From Neocallimastix lanati (nom. inval.) (lineage: Eukaryota; Neocallimastigomycota; Neocallimastigomycetes; Neocallimastigales; Neocallimastigaceae): a stretch of 15,246 bases of DNA. Within the stretch, counting starts at the first letter, position 1. Every line of letters begins with the position of its first letter. The stretch lies in contig JACVTC010000612.1 of the NCBI GenBank assembly GCA_016946835.1, forward strand, positions 1 through 15,246, written 5' to 3'. This document shows, in pieces, positions 1 to 7,964 of the stretch. The notes beneath the pieces were generated by a model. The model had not been told where the DNA came from, searched no databases, and saw nothing but the letters and a program-made list of their open reading frames with translations. The translations under genes were made by a program, and so were the position numbers.

Positions 1-224
1 AAATGAATAAATACAATAATTATTAAAGTATTTTTAATCTTTATTAGATTAGGTTAGCTTAAGAACATTAAAATATATTTTTATGATAAAATATTATTAT
101 TTTAAAAATATATTTTTATAATTACAGTATTGCTATAATATTATTTTTTTACAAAATATTAAAATATATCTTTATAATTAAATTTATTTTTATAATTGTA
201 ACGAATCTTAAAAAACTAGAAATT
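1..224. repeat. AT-rich spacer with three copies of a ~22-bp AT repeat
   Basis: No coding signal is seen on either strand. The segment contains three near-identical copies of a TTAAAATATATTTTTATAAT-like unit at about 68-90, 102-124 and 159-180, differing at one to three positions and spaced irregularly. It is otherwise A/T runs. The repeats could be simple slippage products of AT filler or the remains of a small element; nothing allows a choice. Confidence 0.45.
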
Positions 225-290
225 AGAATGCTGGCATAGTGGTTAGTCACTATGACCTCAGCCTGAACCACTAGGGTTCGACTCACACCT
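225..290 (+). repeat. tRNA-like segment (SINE head or tRNA pseudogene)
   Basis: Position 232-242 reads TGGCATAGTGG, a match to the RNA polymerase III A box (TRGYNNARYNGG). Position 275-284 reads GGTTCGACTC, a near-match to the B box (GGTTCGANNCC). The 43-base spacing is that of a normal tRNA gene, which would place nucleotide 1 near 225. The acceptor stem, the T stem and the CCA-proximal part do not pair properly, so it is unlikely to be a working tRNA. A tRNA-derived SINE is the alternative favoured here because AT-rich sequence and an A run (about 589-601) follow on the same strand, but no target-site duplication was found. Confidence 0.5.
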
Positions 291-338
291 TTACTAAAAT
301 TTTATATCATTTAAATTTTAAAGAATTTTTATACTTCA

Positions 339-386
339 TTTCTGTATTTGTTTCTGTATTTGTTTCTGTATAAATTTCTGTAAAAA
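339..386. repeat. 12-bp tandem repeat, four copies
   Basis: Four head-to-tail 12-base units run from 339 to 386. The first two are identical (TTTCTGTATTTG) and the third and fourth keep TTTCTGTA followed by A-rich ends. It lies about 50 bases downstream of the tRNA-like segment, so it could be part of a SINE body. Confidence 0.75.
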
Positions 387-562
387 ATTAACAAAAGAAA
401 TTCTTAGAAATTAATAGAAACAAATCAGATAGAAATTCTATTTTAATTTATCTTTTATCATTATTTCTTTTAGATTCTTTTTAACCGAAAATAATCAATT
501 TTTATGAAACTTTTTAATGATTTTATGGTTTTAAATTTTTATGGATTTAAATTTTGAAAAAC

Positions 563-601
563 TATAAATAGGAGTGAATTTCGCAGCCAAAAAAAAAAAA
601 A
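563..601 (+). promoter_or_regulatory. TATA-box-like motif followed by an A run
   Basis: TATAAATAG at 563-571 is a perfect TATA-box core. It is followed within 20 bases by CGCAGCC and then a run of 13 A at 589-601. No convincing coding region begins nearby; the first open frame with an ATG starts at 1290. In DNA this rich in A/T a TATA match is weak evidence. It may be a dead promoter, or the A run may be the 3' tail of the SINE-like segment that starts at 225. Confidence 0.2.
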
Positions 602-641
602 TATTTTTTTAAAAATTGTGTTTTTATTAATTATTGAATTA

Positions 642-746
642 ATTAATAAGTAATTCGAAATATTACAATAATTAATCCTTATAATTAATATTTTTAAATT
701 CTTAATTAATAAAACTATATTTTAAAAAACCAAATTACTTATTAAT
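642..746. repeat. 14-bp perfect inverted repeat, ~77-nt loop
   Basis: The arm at 642-655 (ATTAATAAGTAATT) is the exact reverse complement of 733-746. The loop is AT-rich with no coding content. It could be the ends of a very small inverted-repeat element or a chance palindrome in AT-rich DNA; no flanking duplication was recognised. Confidence 0.5.
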
Positions 747-942
747 CAAAAAGTGCTTACCTATTGTGTTACACTCTTTAAAACACGGATATTCCAATAT
801 TCGTTACAATAATTAAATATTATTAATAATTATTTTATTTTAAAAAATATCTATAATTAATTATAAAATATAATAAAAACAAGTTTAAAAAAATTATTTT
901 GAATTTTTATTTATTTATTCATTCATTTACTTATATCAATAA

Positions 943-1010
943 GCCATTTGCCGAAATGCAACTTGGGGAAATGCAATATTTTTATAATACGCCACTTGGC
1001 GAAATGCAAC
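943..1010. repeat. Degenerate short repeat with core GAAATGCAAC
   Basis: Copies of a roughly 15-base unit containing GAAATGCAA(C) start at 953, 968 and 1001. The first and third are followed or preceded by CTTGG/CTTGGC. The composition is clearly less AT-rich than the flanks. An open frame crosses it (899-1198), but its peptide simply repeats the unit and has no ATG start or known domain, so I treat this as a repeat and not a gene. Confidence 0.55.
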
Positions 1011-1021
1011 TCTCCCTATTA

Positions 1022-1040
1022 TATCCAGTAATACTGGATA
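1022..1040. repeat. 19-nt perfect palindrome
   Basis: TATCCAGTA, one A, then TACTGGATA: nine-base arms that are exact reverse complements. It sits 11 bases past the GAAATGCAAC repeat. It could be a protein-binding site, a small hairpin or coincidence. The arms contain G and C, which makes a chance match less likely than for pure A/T arms. Confidence 0.6.
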
Positions 1041-1289
1041 AAATCAATTATTTACAAAATCTAAAAAGTATTAAATCATCAAGAACAATTATATATTTCA
1101 AGCTTTTATATATTCAACACCAATATTTTTTTATATACTATTTAAAGGGAATTTACTTTCTCTTTTATTTTTATTTTATTTTATTATATATATTATAAAA
1201 ATAAAAAAAAAAAATTTTTTTATCTATTTTTTATTATTATTATTTTTTATTTTATTATTCTTTTATTATATTTTTTAGGCTTTCTTGAA

Positions 1290-1535
1290 ATGGATAATAC
1301 TTCCTCAAAGTCAGCAACTATACCTGTTTTGCGGCGAGGCCTTCTAAGATACGATATTCAGAATAAAGATTTCATTCTTATCTTTATTCATGATCTTCAA
1401 TCATGGTCTGTTAGTAAACTTTGGGAATTTCTTAGTAAACGTATTTCCAATTGCAATGAAATAGTTCATGGAATTACAAAAAAAAAACACACATCTAATA
1501 TGGAAAATTACTTCATTTTAAGGATAAAACTATGA
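1290..1535 (+). CDS. Short open frame of unknown function upstream of the LINE
   Basis: 81 codons from a normal ATG, ending in TGA. I do not recognise the protein. It has no clear signal peptide, membrane segment or zinc-binding cysteines. A hydrophobic-aromatic middle (FILIFIHDLQSWSVSKLWEF) looks like a folded-domain fragment. A lysine run near residues 64-66 coincides with an A9 tract, where a frameshift may have cut a longer frame. It lies 130 bases upstream of the first endonuclease frame, so it may be the remains of the LINE's first ORF or of its N-terminal region. A piece of a host gene is also possible, because TTTTTTAG directly upstream resembles a 3' splice site. Confidence 0.35.
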   Translation: MDNTSSKSATIPVLRRGLLRYDIQNKDFILIFIHDLQSWSVSKLWEFLSKRISNCNEIVHGITKKKHTSNMENYFILRIKL

Positions 1536-1666
1536 TAAACCCACTTATTATCTAAATATTTTATTTCTTCTTACCCTTCTTTAACCATTGCCTTCCAATC
1601 AATAAAATTAATTGGATCCAAACCAATAAAATCCGCAACAAATTTTCTTCTTTTGAAACTAAATCA

Positions 1667-2400
1667 ATGGTTAAAGATTTTCTATATAGTAGTATTTACT
1701 CACCGTCTACTCAGTTCTTTAATCTTTATGTCAGTTGGAACATTAATGGATGGAATGATGAAAAACGTGATGGTATTAGATACTTTAATGAAATTTTTAA
1801 ACCTATCTGTATTTGCTTGCAAGAGGTCGGTAATAGCCAATACCTTAATGTACATTCAAATAATTACCCATTTCTTTGTCACGATAATACAATTTTACGA
1901 AAAACTAATCCAAATATACCCGGTATGAGAGGTCTTAGTATAAGTGTACATCGTTCTTGTTCATTTTCTCCTGATCCCTTTGAATATAAGTATATCATTT
2001 CTGTCAACATTACTTCTTTTTGGGGGGAATTAAATGCACTATTGGTAATATTTATGTTCCTACGGTCACTCATAAGGAAGAAAGAAAGAATGCCTTTTCA
2101 GAAATTACTAATTTGATAAAGAAACATACTAATACACCTTCTATTCTTGTAGGTGACTTTAATATGTCTAAATCCCAATTAGAAAGTTTACTTAATAAAT
2201 CATCTCATCAGTGGTTCACTAAAAACTTATTAGGTTCCGAGTTCACATGGGCTCGGGATGGTAGATCGTCTTATATTGATCATGTTTTATTTAATTGTAA
2301 AATGAAGGAATACATTAATAAGATATCTGTTTGTAGTACATTCAATGATATTTCTGACCATTTCCCTCTTATCCTTTCCTGTAAAAAAGATGACTCAGAA
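1667..2400 (+). pseudogene. LINE APE-type endonuclease domain, frameshifted
   Basis: The domain nicks target DNA to prime reverse transcription. Family motifs are present in order: SWNINGW (1733-1753); LQEVG with the metal-binding Glu (codon 1823-1825); NIYVP; GDFNM with catalytic Asp and Asn (2152-2166); YIDHVLF (2272-2292); and SDHFPLIL with the terminal catalytic His (2353 onward). All catalytic residues look intact. One frameshift separates the first half (frame 2) from the second (frame 1). It falls in a run of six G at 2022-2027, so a one-base slip or a sequencing error explains it. The ATG at 1667 is the first in the upstream half, but the frame is open further upstream and the true start is uncertain. 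Confidence 0.85.
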
Positions 2401-3100
2401 GGTTTTCGTGCTCCTACTCCTTCTAGAAGATTTAAGTGGTCCCAACACATGTGTAATGAAAAGCATAATGTAATATTCTCAAGTAACTACTTCTTAATTC
2501 TTCTTAATGAATTTAATGATAATAAAGAATTAAGTTCTAATGAAATGGTCAATAAATTTATAGAAACAGCTAATATAGTTGGTGATAAAGTTCATGCTAG
2601 AGTTCCTTGTGATCTTAAAGGCTCAGCTTTCCACTGCCCTTATTATATCAAGAAAATTTCTCATGAAAAGCATGTTGCTTTTAATGAAATCAAAAATTTT
2701 TCTTTAGGATCTAATCTTGAAAACCTTGATGAATTTTTAAATTTTCTTAGTGAATATAAAAATATATGTGGTAGAGTCAGGTCAATTAAGTTTTCTATTA
2801 AATCAAAACAATTTCATCAGTCAATAGAATCTGAATGTAATGATTTTCGTAATAAAAATGCTAGGAGTGCTTGGTTAAAATTAAAGAAGTTTTCTCACCC
2901 TATGTACTCTAATTCTATTTCGTCAAGCGTTTTAAAGGACAAACAGTGTAACTTTTTATTTTCTCATTCGGATCAATTAAATCGATTTGCTGAACATTAC
3001 AGTGAACTAGCTTCTGATGTTACTCAACACAGTTTGGATAATGAATACTTGGTAAGTTTATTTGGAGCTAATCCTAATAATAATCTTACTTGGGATATTA
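2401..3100 (+). pseudogene. LINE linker between endonuclease and reverse transcriptase
   Basis: This region stays open in frame 1, continuous with the endonuclease second half. It is rich in Lys, Asn and Ser and shows no recognisable domain. It corresponds to the poorly conserved region that LINE ORF2 proteins carry between the APE domain and the RT fingers. It includes a charged, probably helical stretch (around NARSAWLKLKKFSHP). Its intactness over about 700 bases suggests a fairly recent insertion. Confidence 0.7.
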
Positions 3101-3953
3101 ATGACTCTATTACCCTGAAAGAAATTCAAAACACTGTACTTGATATGAAAAATAATAAAGCTCCTGGACCCGATGGTATTCCCATTGAATTTTTTAAAGC
3201 CTTCTTTAGTAAATCTGATTTATCCGATAATCAAAATGATTCTTCAGATGATCACTACTAAGTGTGCTAAATGTTTACTTCCATTATTTAACAAAATATG
3301 GGATGGTGATTTCCCTGAAGATTGGAATTCGGTTTCTATAATATCAATTCCAAAAAAAGGAGATCTTTCAGATTGTAATAATTATCGTGGTATTTCTCTT
3401 ATTAATGTTAGCTTAAAAATTATTTCAAAGATTATTACTAATAAAATTGCTAAATATTCCCTTGAACATAAATTTGTTAGACCTGAACAATTTGGATTTA
3501 GAAATAAAGAAGAATGTATAAGTTTATATATTTCAATTAGAGAGATATGTCAAAAAAGAAAATTTCAAGGAAATTTTACTTATCTTGCTTTTCTCGATCT
3601 TAAAAATGCCTATGATTCAGTACCTATCTTTAATATTTTGACTAAATTATATAACTTAAGAATTAGAGATAAATGTCATCTCTTTTTAAAGAATCTTTAT
3701 CTATCCTCTTAAGCTCGTGCTTTTTTTAAATGGTAATCTCTCAGAATAATTTTCGATTAATCGTGGTGTTAGACAAGGATGCCCTCTATCTCCTATTTTA
3801 TTCAATTTGTTCATTAATGATGTACTGGATAATTGTGATAAGTATGGTGTATATTTAGATTCTCAATATTGTTGTGGTGGACTTTTTGACGATAATATTG
3901 TTTTAGTTGCTCCATCTAAACAAGCTCTTAAGAAAATTTTGAATAAAGTTTAA
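3101..3953 (+). pseudogene. LINE reverse transcriptase domain, frameshifted, catalytic box altered
   Basis: RT motifs in order: NNKAPGPDGIP (3151-3183); EDWN...IPKKGDLSDCNNYRGISL; EQFGFR; motif A FLDLKNAYDSV with catalytic Asp (codon 3596-3598); motif B RGVRQGCPLSP (3762-3794); and motif C at 3885-3896. Motif C reads FDDN where the family has (F/Y)ADD, so one of the two essential aspartates is Asn. Lesions: a frameshift near 3225-3255; a TAA at 3710-3712; a frameshift near the seven-T run 3721-3727; a TAA at 3747-3749; and a TAA at 3951-3953, where about a dozen bases are missing before the C-terminal part resumes. The enzyme cannot be active. Confidence 0.88.
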
Positions 3954-3954
3954 A

Positions 3955-4602
3955 AATGAAATGACTTTTGGAATTAATAAGTGTGCTACTCTTGTTGTAA
4001 AACCGATTAACTTTGTTAAACCGATAAATTATGAATATTCATCTTTCTTTATTGGTAGTAACAAATTACCTAAAACTGACAACTATACTTATCTTGGTAT
4101 TCCTTTTAATGGATCTTTATCATTGAAATCTATACAATCCAAATTAAACAGTAATTTAAATAATAAGTTACATTTGTACTTTCGATTTTTTATTAATAAA
4201 TCTATTCCTCTCCCATTGAAGAAATATGTTTTAATTTCGTTTATTCTTAGTCTTGTTATATATTATGCTCCTTTCTTTGGTTCAAATAAGAGAAGATATT
4301 CTAAAGCTCAAAAAATTATTAATAGAGGACTTTATTGGAGTTATGGATTTAAATCTCGCAATTCTTCTTTTAGTCTCTATGATATTACTCGTGAATTGAG
4401 AATACCTCCTCTTTCAGCTATCTGTGCTATATCTCAATTACGATGCTTTAGAAAATGGAAAAATTCCTCCTGTATTATTAATCATCTCACTAATAATATT
4501 CCTACTATGTTACATTACTCATGGACTAAAGAATCAAGGACTTTGGATAAGAAATTAAATGGTAAGAAAACATGTGAAATAAAAAAAGTTTTTTTTGGGT
4601 AA
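3955..4602 (+). pseudogene. LINE ORF2 C-terminal region
   Basis: The frame resumes with MTFGINKCATLVV, the segment that follows the RT palm, then NYTYLGIPF, typical of the LINE RT thumb. A basic, aromatic region follows to about residue 200 (including RRYSKAQKIINRGLYWSYGF). No CCHC zinc knuckle or RNase H is visible. The frame ends at a TAA at 4600-4602, but a shift in the T run at about 4587-4594 would extend it for about ten codons into the A run, suggesting that the reading frame once continued or ended at the tail. Confidence 0.75.
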
Positions 4603-4624
4603 GAGATGTCTTCAAACCTTCAAA

Positions 4625-4627
<3 letters not shown>

Positions 4628-4656
<29 letters not shown>
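4628..4656 (+). repeat. A29 tract, probable LINE poly(A) tail
   Basis: There are 29 consecutive A at the 3' end of the LINE. The next 105 bases are AT-rich and unassigned, and then gypsy RT sequence starts in mid-domain. An uninterrupted run of this length in decayed DNA points to a recent insertion or to continuing slippage. Because coding sequence runs almost to the tail, the copied RNA may have been polyadenylated within or right after ORF2. Confidence 0.75.
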
Positions 4657-4761
4657 GCAATTATATATAAGGAGAATGATTTTGGATTTATTTTAGAAAT
4701 CAAAAATTTAATATTTCATTATCCTAAGTATCAATTGGGATTCTTTTGGATTTCTCGAATT

Positions 4762-5083
4762 AGGTGTGACTTTAAGTGTGAGCTACACAAGCTGAAGATT
4801 TCATTTTTAAGACATATGGTCAACAAAGATGGTGTAGAGACTAACCCAGACAAGATGAAGGCTGTAACTGAATGGTCACAACCAGAAAATGTAAAACAGA
4901 TGCAAAGCTTTTTAGGCTTTTGCAATTATTATAGAAATTTTATAAGAAACTTTTCTGAAATAGCCAAGCCACGATTTAAGATAACCTCGAAGAAAGAAAA
5001 GTTCGAATGGGTCGAAGAGGATTTAGCCGCAATCCACAATTTGAAGGAAATGCTTACCGCCAGTGTTAGCATATCTCGACCAT
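4762..5083 (+). pseudogene. Gypsy element 1 RT thumb/connection fragment
   Basis: The fragment reads FKCELHKLKISFLRHMVNKD, then QMQSFLGFCNYYRNFIRNFS and KFEWVEEDLAAIHNLKEML. This is the standard segment after the gypsy RT active site (KCEF..v.FLGH.v, then FLGL.NYYR.FI..fs). The catalytic YLDD part is missing, so the element is truncated on its 5' side. FLRH for the usual FLGH is one substitution. The frame stops at TGA 5083; a one-base shift just before, near 5050-5055, leads into the RNase H domain. Confidence 0.85.
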
Positions 5084-5444
5084 GAAAAACAATTCTTTGT
5101 AGAGTCTGATGCTATTAATTATACTATAGAAGAAGTACTACTACTCAAAGACACTCAGCAAGGCTGAGGTGAACTATTCGATAACAGAGAAAGAACTACA
5201 AGCCTTTAAAACTGCTTTAACGGAATGGCAAAACTCACTTCAAGGTGCGAAGCATAAAATTATTGGTTATAGTGACCAGAGGAATCTGTTATTTGATACC
5301 AAACCACAATTACAGACCCCAAGAAAAACTAGATGGCAAGAACTATTCGCTACATATTGGTTTGAAATAGTTTATAGGCCTGGAAAAAAGAATGGTAAAG
5401 CCGATGCCCCTCTCAAGAGTAGAAATGGAGAAGACAGAGGGTAA
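5055..5444 (+). pseudogene. Gypsy element 1 RNase H domain with internal deletion
   Basis: Starts VLAYLDHEKQFFVESDA (catalytic Asp at 5108-5110). It then jumps frames to YYSKTLSKAEVNYSITEKEL (catalytic Glu), YSDQRNLLF (catalytic Asp, codon 5274-5276) and WFEIVYRPGKKNGKADA at the end. The family has SDH at the third site; here it is SDQ. Compared with element 2, about 38 bases are missing around 5138. The join lies inside a CTACTAC repeat, which explains the frame change. RNase H would remove the RNA strand during cDNA synthesis. Confidence 0.87.
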
Positions 5445-6964
5445 GGACTTTGATAAAGATAGCCTCTTGAAACCAGAGCAGATGGTAGAATTTGATGACG
5501 TAGATGGTGAAACTAGCTACTTAGCTTTAGCTACCAACTTGTAGACGATATTAAGCAGGCCTACCGACAGGACAAGATGGCTCAAGAAATAATCAAAGAT
5601 TTGGCAGAAGACACAAGAAATAACTTCAACAAGAAGCATTGGCTGGAAGTAGATGATCTTCTGGTAAGAAAAGAAAATTCTGAACAAGTTTATGTGCTCA
5701 CAACGTTTAGGAAAACAATCATACAATTAAACCATGGTTCGGAGTACGCAGGACACTTAGGAATAGATAAGATTTCGGACCTGGTATCTAGAAATTTCTA
5801 CTTGGGTGAAGATGAGGAAGGATATTTCAGACTACGTGAGAGCTTGTAAAACCTACGATACGAAGAAAGATGACATTAATAAAGAATATGGTACGGCTGT
5901 GAGAGTTCCGTTTGCAGAAATAGCATGGCAAGAGATCCAACCAGATTTTATTACGGATCTGCCAGTGAAATGTAGAATTCAACGATAAAGGTTATGCTTG
6001 GAAAACAAGATGTGCAGGATGAATTTTGGTATGCTGCGATAAATTGACCAAGATGATACCCTTAATAGAATTTAAACATCTGCCTAACGCTAACGAGACT
6101 GCCGATGAGTTCCTGAAAGAAATTTACAGGCTGCAAGGATTCCCTAAAGTTATAACTACCGATAGAGGAACCCAGTTTACAAGTCAAGTATGGAAGGAGT
6201 TGCTAGAGTTCTTTAGGACTGAAATAAACTACGCCACCACAAGTCACCACGAAACAGTAGGCCAAGTTGAAAGGAACAATGCCTACGTAGAAACTTATTT
6301 ACTGTGTTTTGTCGTAAACTACGATGATGAAAGCTGGATGGAAAGCTGGATGGACTACTTGTTTTTTAGCAGAGTTCTGCTACAACAATTCCATTCACGC
6401 TTCTACCAAACAATCTCCATTCCTTGCTTTGTATAACTACCAAGTACATAATTCCCCAAAAACAGCAGACCTAGTACACTCATTCGATGAAGTAAAGATG
6501 ATCGATAGTTTTGCTCACAATTTAGGTAATCTCAAACACATCCTAGAAATCGCCCAAACCAGATACCTGGATAACATGGATAAAAGTCGAACAGATAGTT
6601 TCCCCAGATATATGTTACTAGACAAAGTGTATTAAAGAAGCCAGAAAACTACGATGTATTACCTTTTTACAAGCTAACAACCAGAAAGTATGGACAATTT
6701 AAGGTGACAGGTGTCGACGAGGAAAAGAAGAATTATCGGTTAGATATTAGTCGCTCACTATTTCTCAATATGTATCCTGTGTTCCACGTTAACGAATTGG
6801 AACCATACTACAAGTTGCCTAAAACGTTAGTACTAGCTCCTACTGGTAATCAAACAATAATTCATATCCTAGGATCTAAGAAACACCAAGGGCAATATCA
6901 ATACCTGGTTGCGTACAAGAATGACATACTATGCAGAGTTGCTGTAGGATTACCAAGATTTTAG
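5445..6964 (+). pseudogene. Gypsy element 1 integrase with GPY/F and chromodomain-like tail
   Basis: A linker (5445-5576) leads to the HHCC zinc finger: LNHGSEYAGHLGIDK, then CKTYD at 5845-5859, where the second Cys of C-x2-C is Tyr. The core follows with Asp in QPDFITDLP (5944-5946), Asp in TTDRGTQF (6161-6163) and Glu in QVERN (6269-6271). The second spacing is 35 residues, as expected for DD35E. Then come FCYNNSIHASTKQSPF, a GPY/F-type module (GQFKVTG...YPVFHVNELEPYY) and a chromodomain-like end (ILGSKKHQGQYQYLVAYKND). At least four frame changes occur (near 5820, 5985, 6360 and 6635). Integrase inserts the cDNA and the tail would steer it to chromatin marks. Confidence 0.88.
6329..6352 (+). 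repeat. 12-bp in-frame tandem duplication in integrase
   Basis: GAAAGCTGGATG occurs twice in a row (6329-6340 and 6341-6352), doubling ESWM in the integrase. It lies next to a T run where the frame is lost. This looks like a replication slip after the element died or during its own copying. Confidence 0.85.
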
Positions 6965-7025
6965 TTATAGCAAGTTTATTGCTAACGTCGTCAACCATTA
7001 GTAACTTGTTCCTTGGGAGAGACCT

Positions 7026-7554
7026 TGTAATAGATACATGGCAACATTAAGCCTATTCAATGATAGTCTTTTGGTTAAGTAACATATCTATATATAGTTA
7101 GCAATTCTAGCTAATCAAATAAAATCTTTACTTAATTTTCGTACATTAAATTTTATTATTTTATACTTTATTTTATTAATAATTATTTAGTTATATATAT
7201 TTTTATTAGATAATTAGTAAATCATGTTAAATTAAATTATTTACCAATCCTTAATTTATTTACATGTATAAAAATAATTGCACTTGTAATTGTAAAACAC
7301 TAGCGTTACTATTAACGTGAAATGTTACAATAAATATTAATATATATAAATAAAAATTAATTATTAAAAATATATCAAATATCGTAGTGTAAGCGCAGTA
7401 ACTAATAACGAATAGAGTTATAAAGTGCTGCTCTATATTCTTGTTTAAATTATATAATTATAGTGAATTTTAGTGTTTATTTTAACAACTCGAATAGAGA
7501 GGTGTTAAGTTATGGTAATTTTTGTTAAGTCTTTTATTCGTTATTTTAGTTACA
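7026..7554 (+). repeat. Gypsy element 1 3' LTR (approximate ends)
   Basis: The start is set by alignment: TGTAATAGATACATGG matches TGTATAACAGACACATGG at 11318 and a related stretch at 15148. A purine-rich stretch TTGGGAGAGA (7012-7021), a candidate polypurine tract, lies just before it. A shared internal block (GAATAGAGT...AGTGCTG, about 7410-7430) also occurs in the element 2 LTR. The end at AGTTACA is chosen as the partner of the TGTAA start and is uncertain by some tens of bases. The LTR would carry the promoter and polyadenylation signal; TATATATA-type runs are present, but no site can be assigned. Confidence 0.65.
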
Positions 7555-7964
7555 TTAAACCGACTGTAAGAAATAATAAATATTAACTAATAAATAATTA
7601 TTATTTCATAGTCTTTATAATTATTGATAATAATTATAAATTTATTTAAATTATAACTAATTCATTCATTGAAATATTATTAACAAATTTATTAATATTG
7701 TAATTATTCATACACATAAATATTATTAGAAAATTTAATTATATAATTATTATTTATACACTTATTAATATTAATAATTTATTTAAATTATTCACATAAT
7801 TATTAATTTAATGTAAAACATTACTTTTATTTATTTTTTTACATTGTACATTTAAAAGAATAATTAACAAGTTTCCGTATTTGTATAATTTTATATTTTA
7901 GTTTAAAAGATAGTATTATATTTATAAGTTTAGATTAGATTTTAATTATATTTAGAAAATTAGA
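7555..7964. other. AT-rich spacer, nothing recognised
   Basis: Nearly pure A/T with short TAATAATTATT-like repeats. There is no open frame of interest on either strand. The minus-strand gag downstream of its stop would continue into protease here, but no protease signature (D-S/T-G) was found, so that element was cut off or replaced at this point. Confidence 0.5.

Larger units (their letters stand above)
1667..4656 (+). mobile_element. LINE (non-LTR retrotransposon) relic with A tail
   Basis: The order is APE-type endonuclease, linker, reverse transcriptase, C-terminal region and a 29-nt A run (4628-4656), which is the layout of an APE-class LINE. The coding frame moves from 2 to 1 (about 2022-2027), 1 to 2 (about 3225-3255), 2 to 3 (about 3712-3727) and 3 to 1 (about 3951-3961), and shifts again near 4587-4597. 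In-frame stops also occur at 3710 and 3747. No RNase H domain is visible. The 5' end is not defined; the frame at 1290-1535 may belong to it. The copy is dead but has few substitutions within motifs, so it is younger than the copia and second gypsy relics. Confidence 0.85.
4762..7554 (+). mobile_element. Ty3/gypsy element 1, 5'-truncated chromovirus-like relic
   Basis: Contains the end of RT, RNase H, integrase and a 3' LTR, in the gypsy order. Gag, protease, the RT palm and the 5' LTR are absent. It has many single-base frameshifts but few substitutions in motifs, and visibly more G and C than anything around it. Its LTR and pol align with element 2 (11318 onward), so both are one family. 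The chromodomain-like end places it among chromoviruses. It begins 105 bases after the LINE's A run. Confidence 0.88.

Noticed and set aside
225-300. Functional tRNA gene
   Set aside because: The A and B boxes fit, but acceptor and T stems do not pair and no clean anticodon stem forms.
899-1198. Open frame of 99 codons on the plus strand
   Set aside because: It starts at TTG, is made of a short repeat plus A/T-derived Phe/Tyr/Ile/Leu, and shows no domain. It is better explained as a repeat and AT filler.
4731-4925. Minus-strand open frame of 64 codons
   Set aside because: Antisense to the RT connection block of element 1, which matches gypsy RT on the plus strand.
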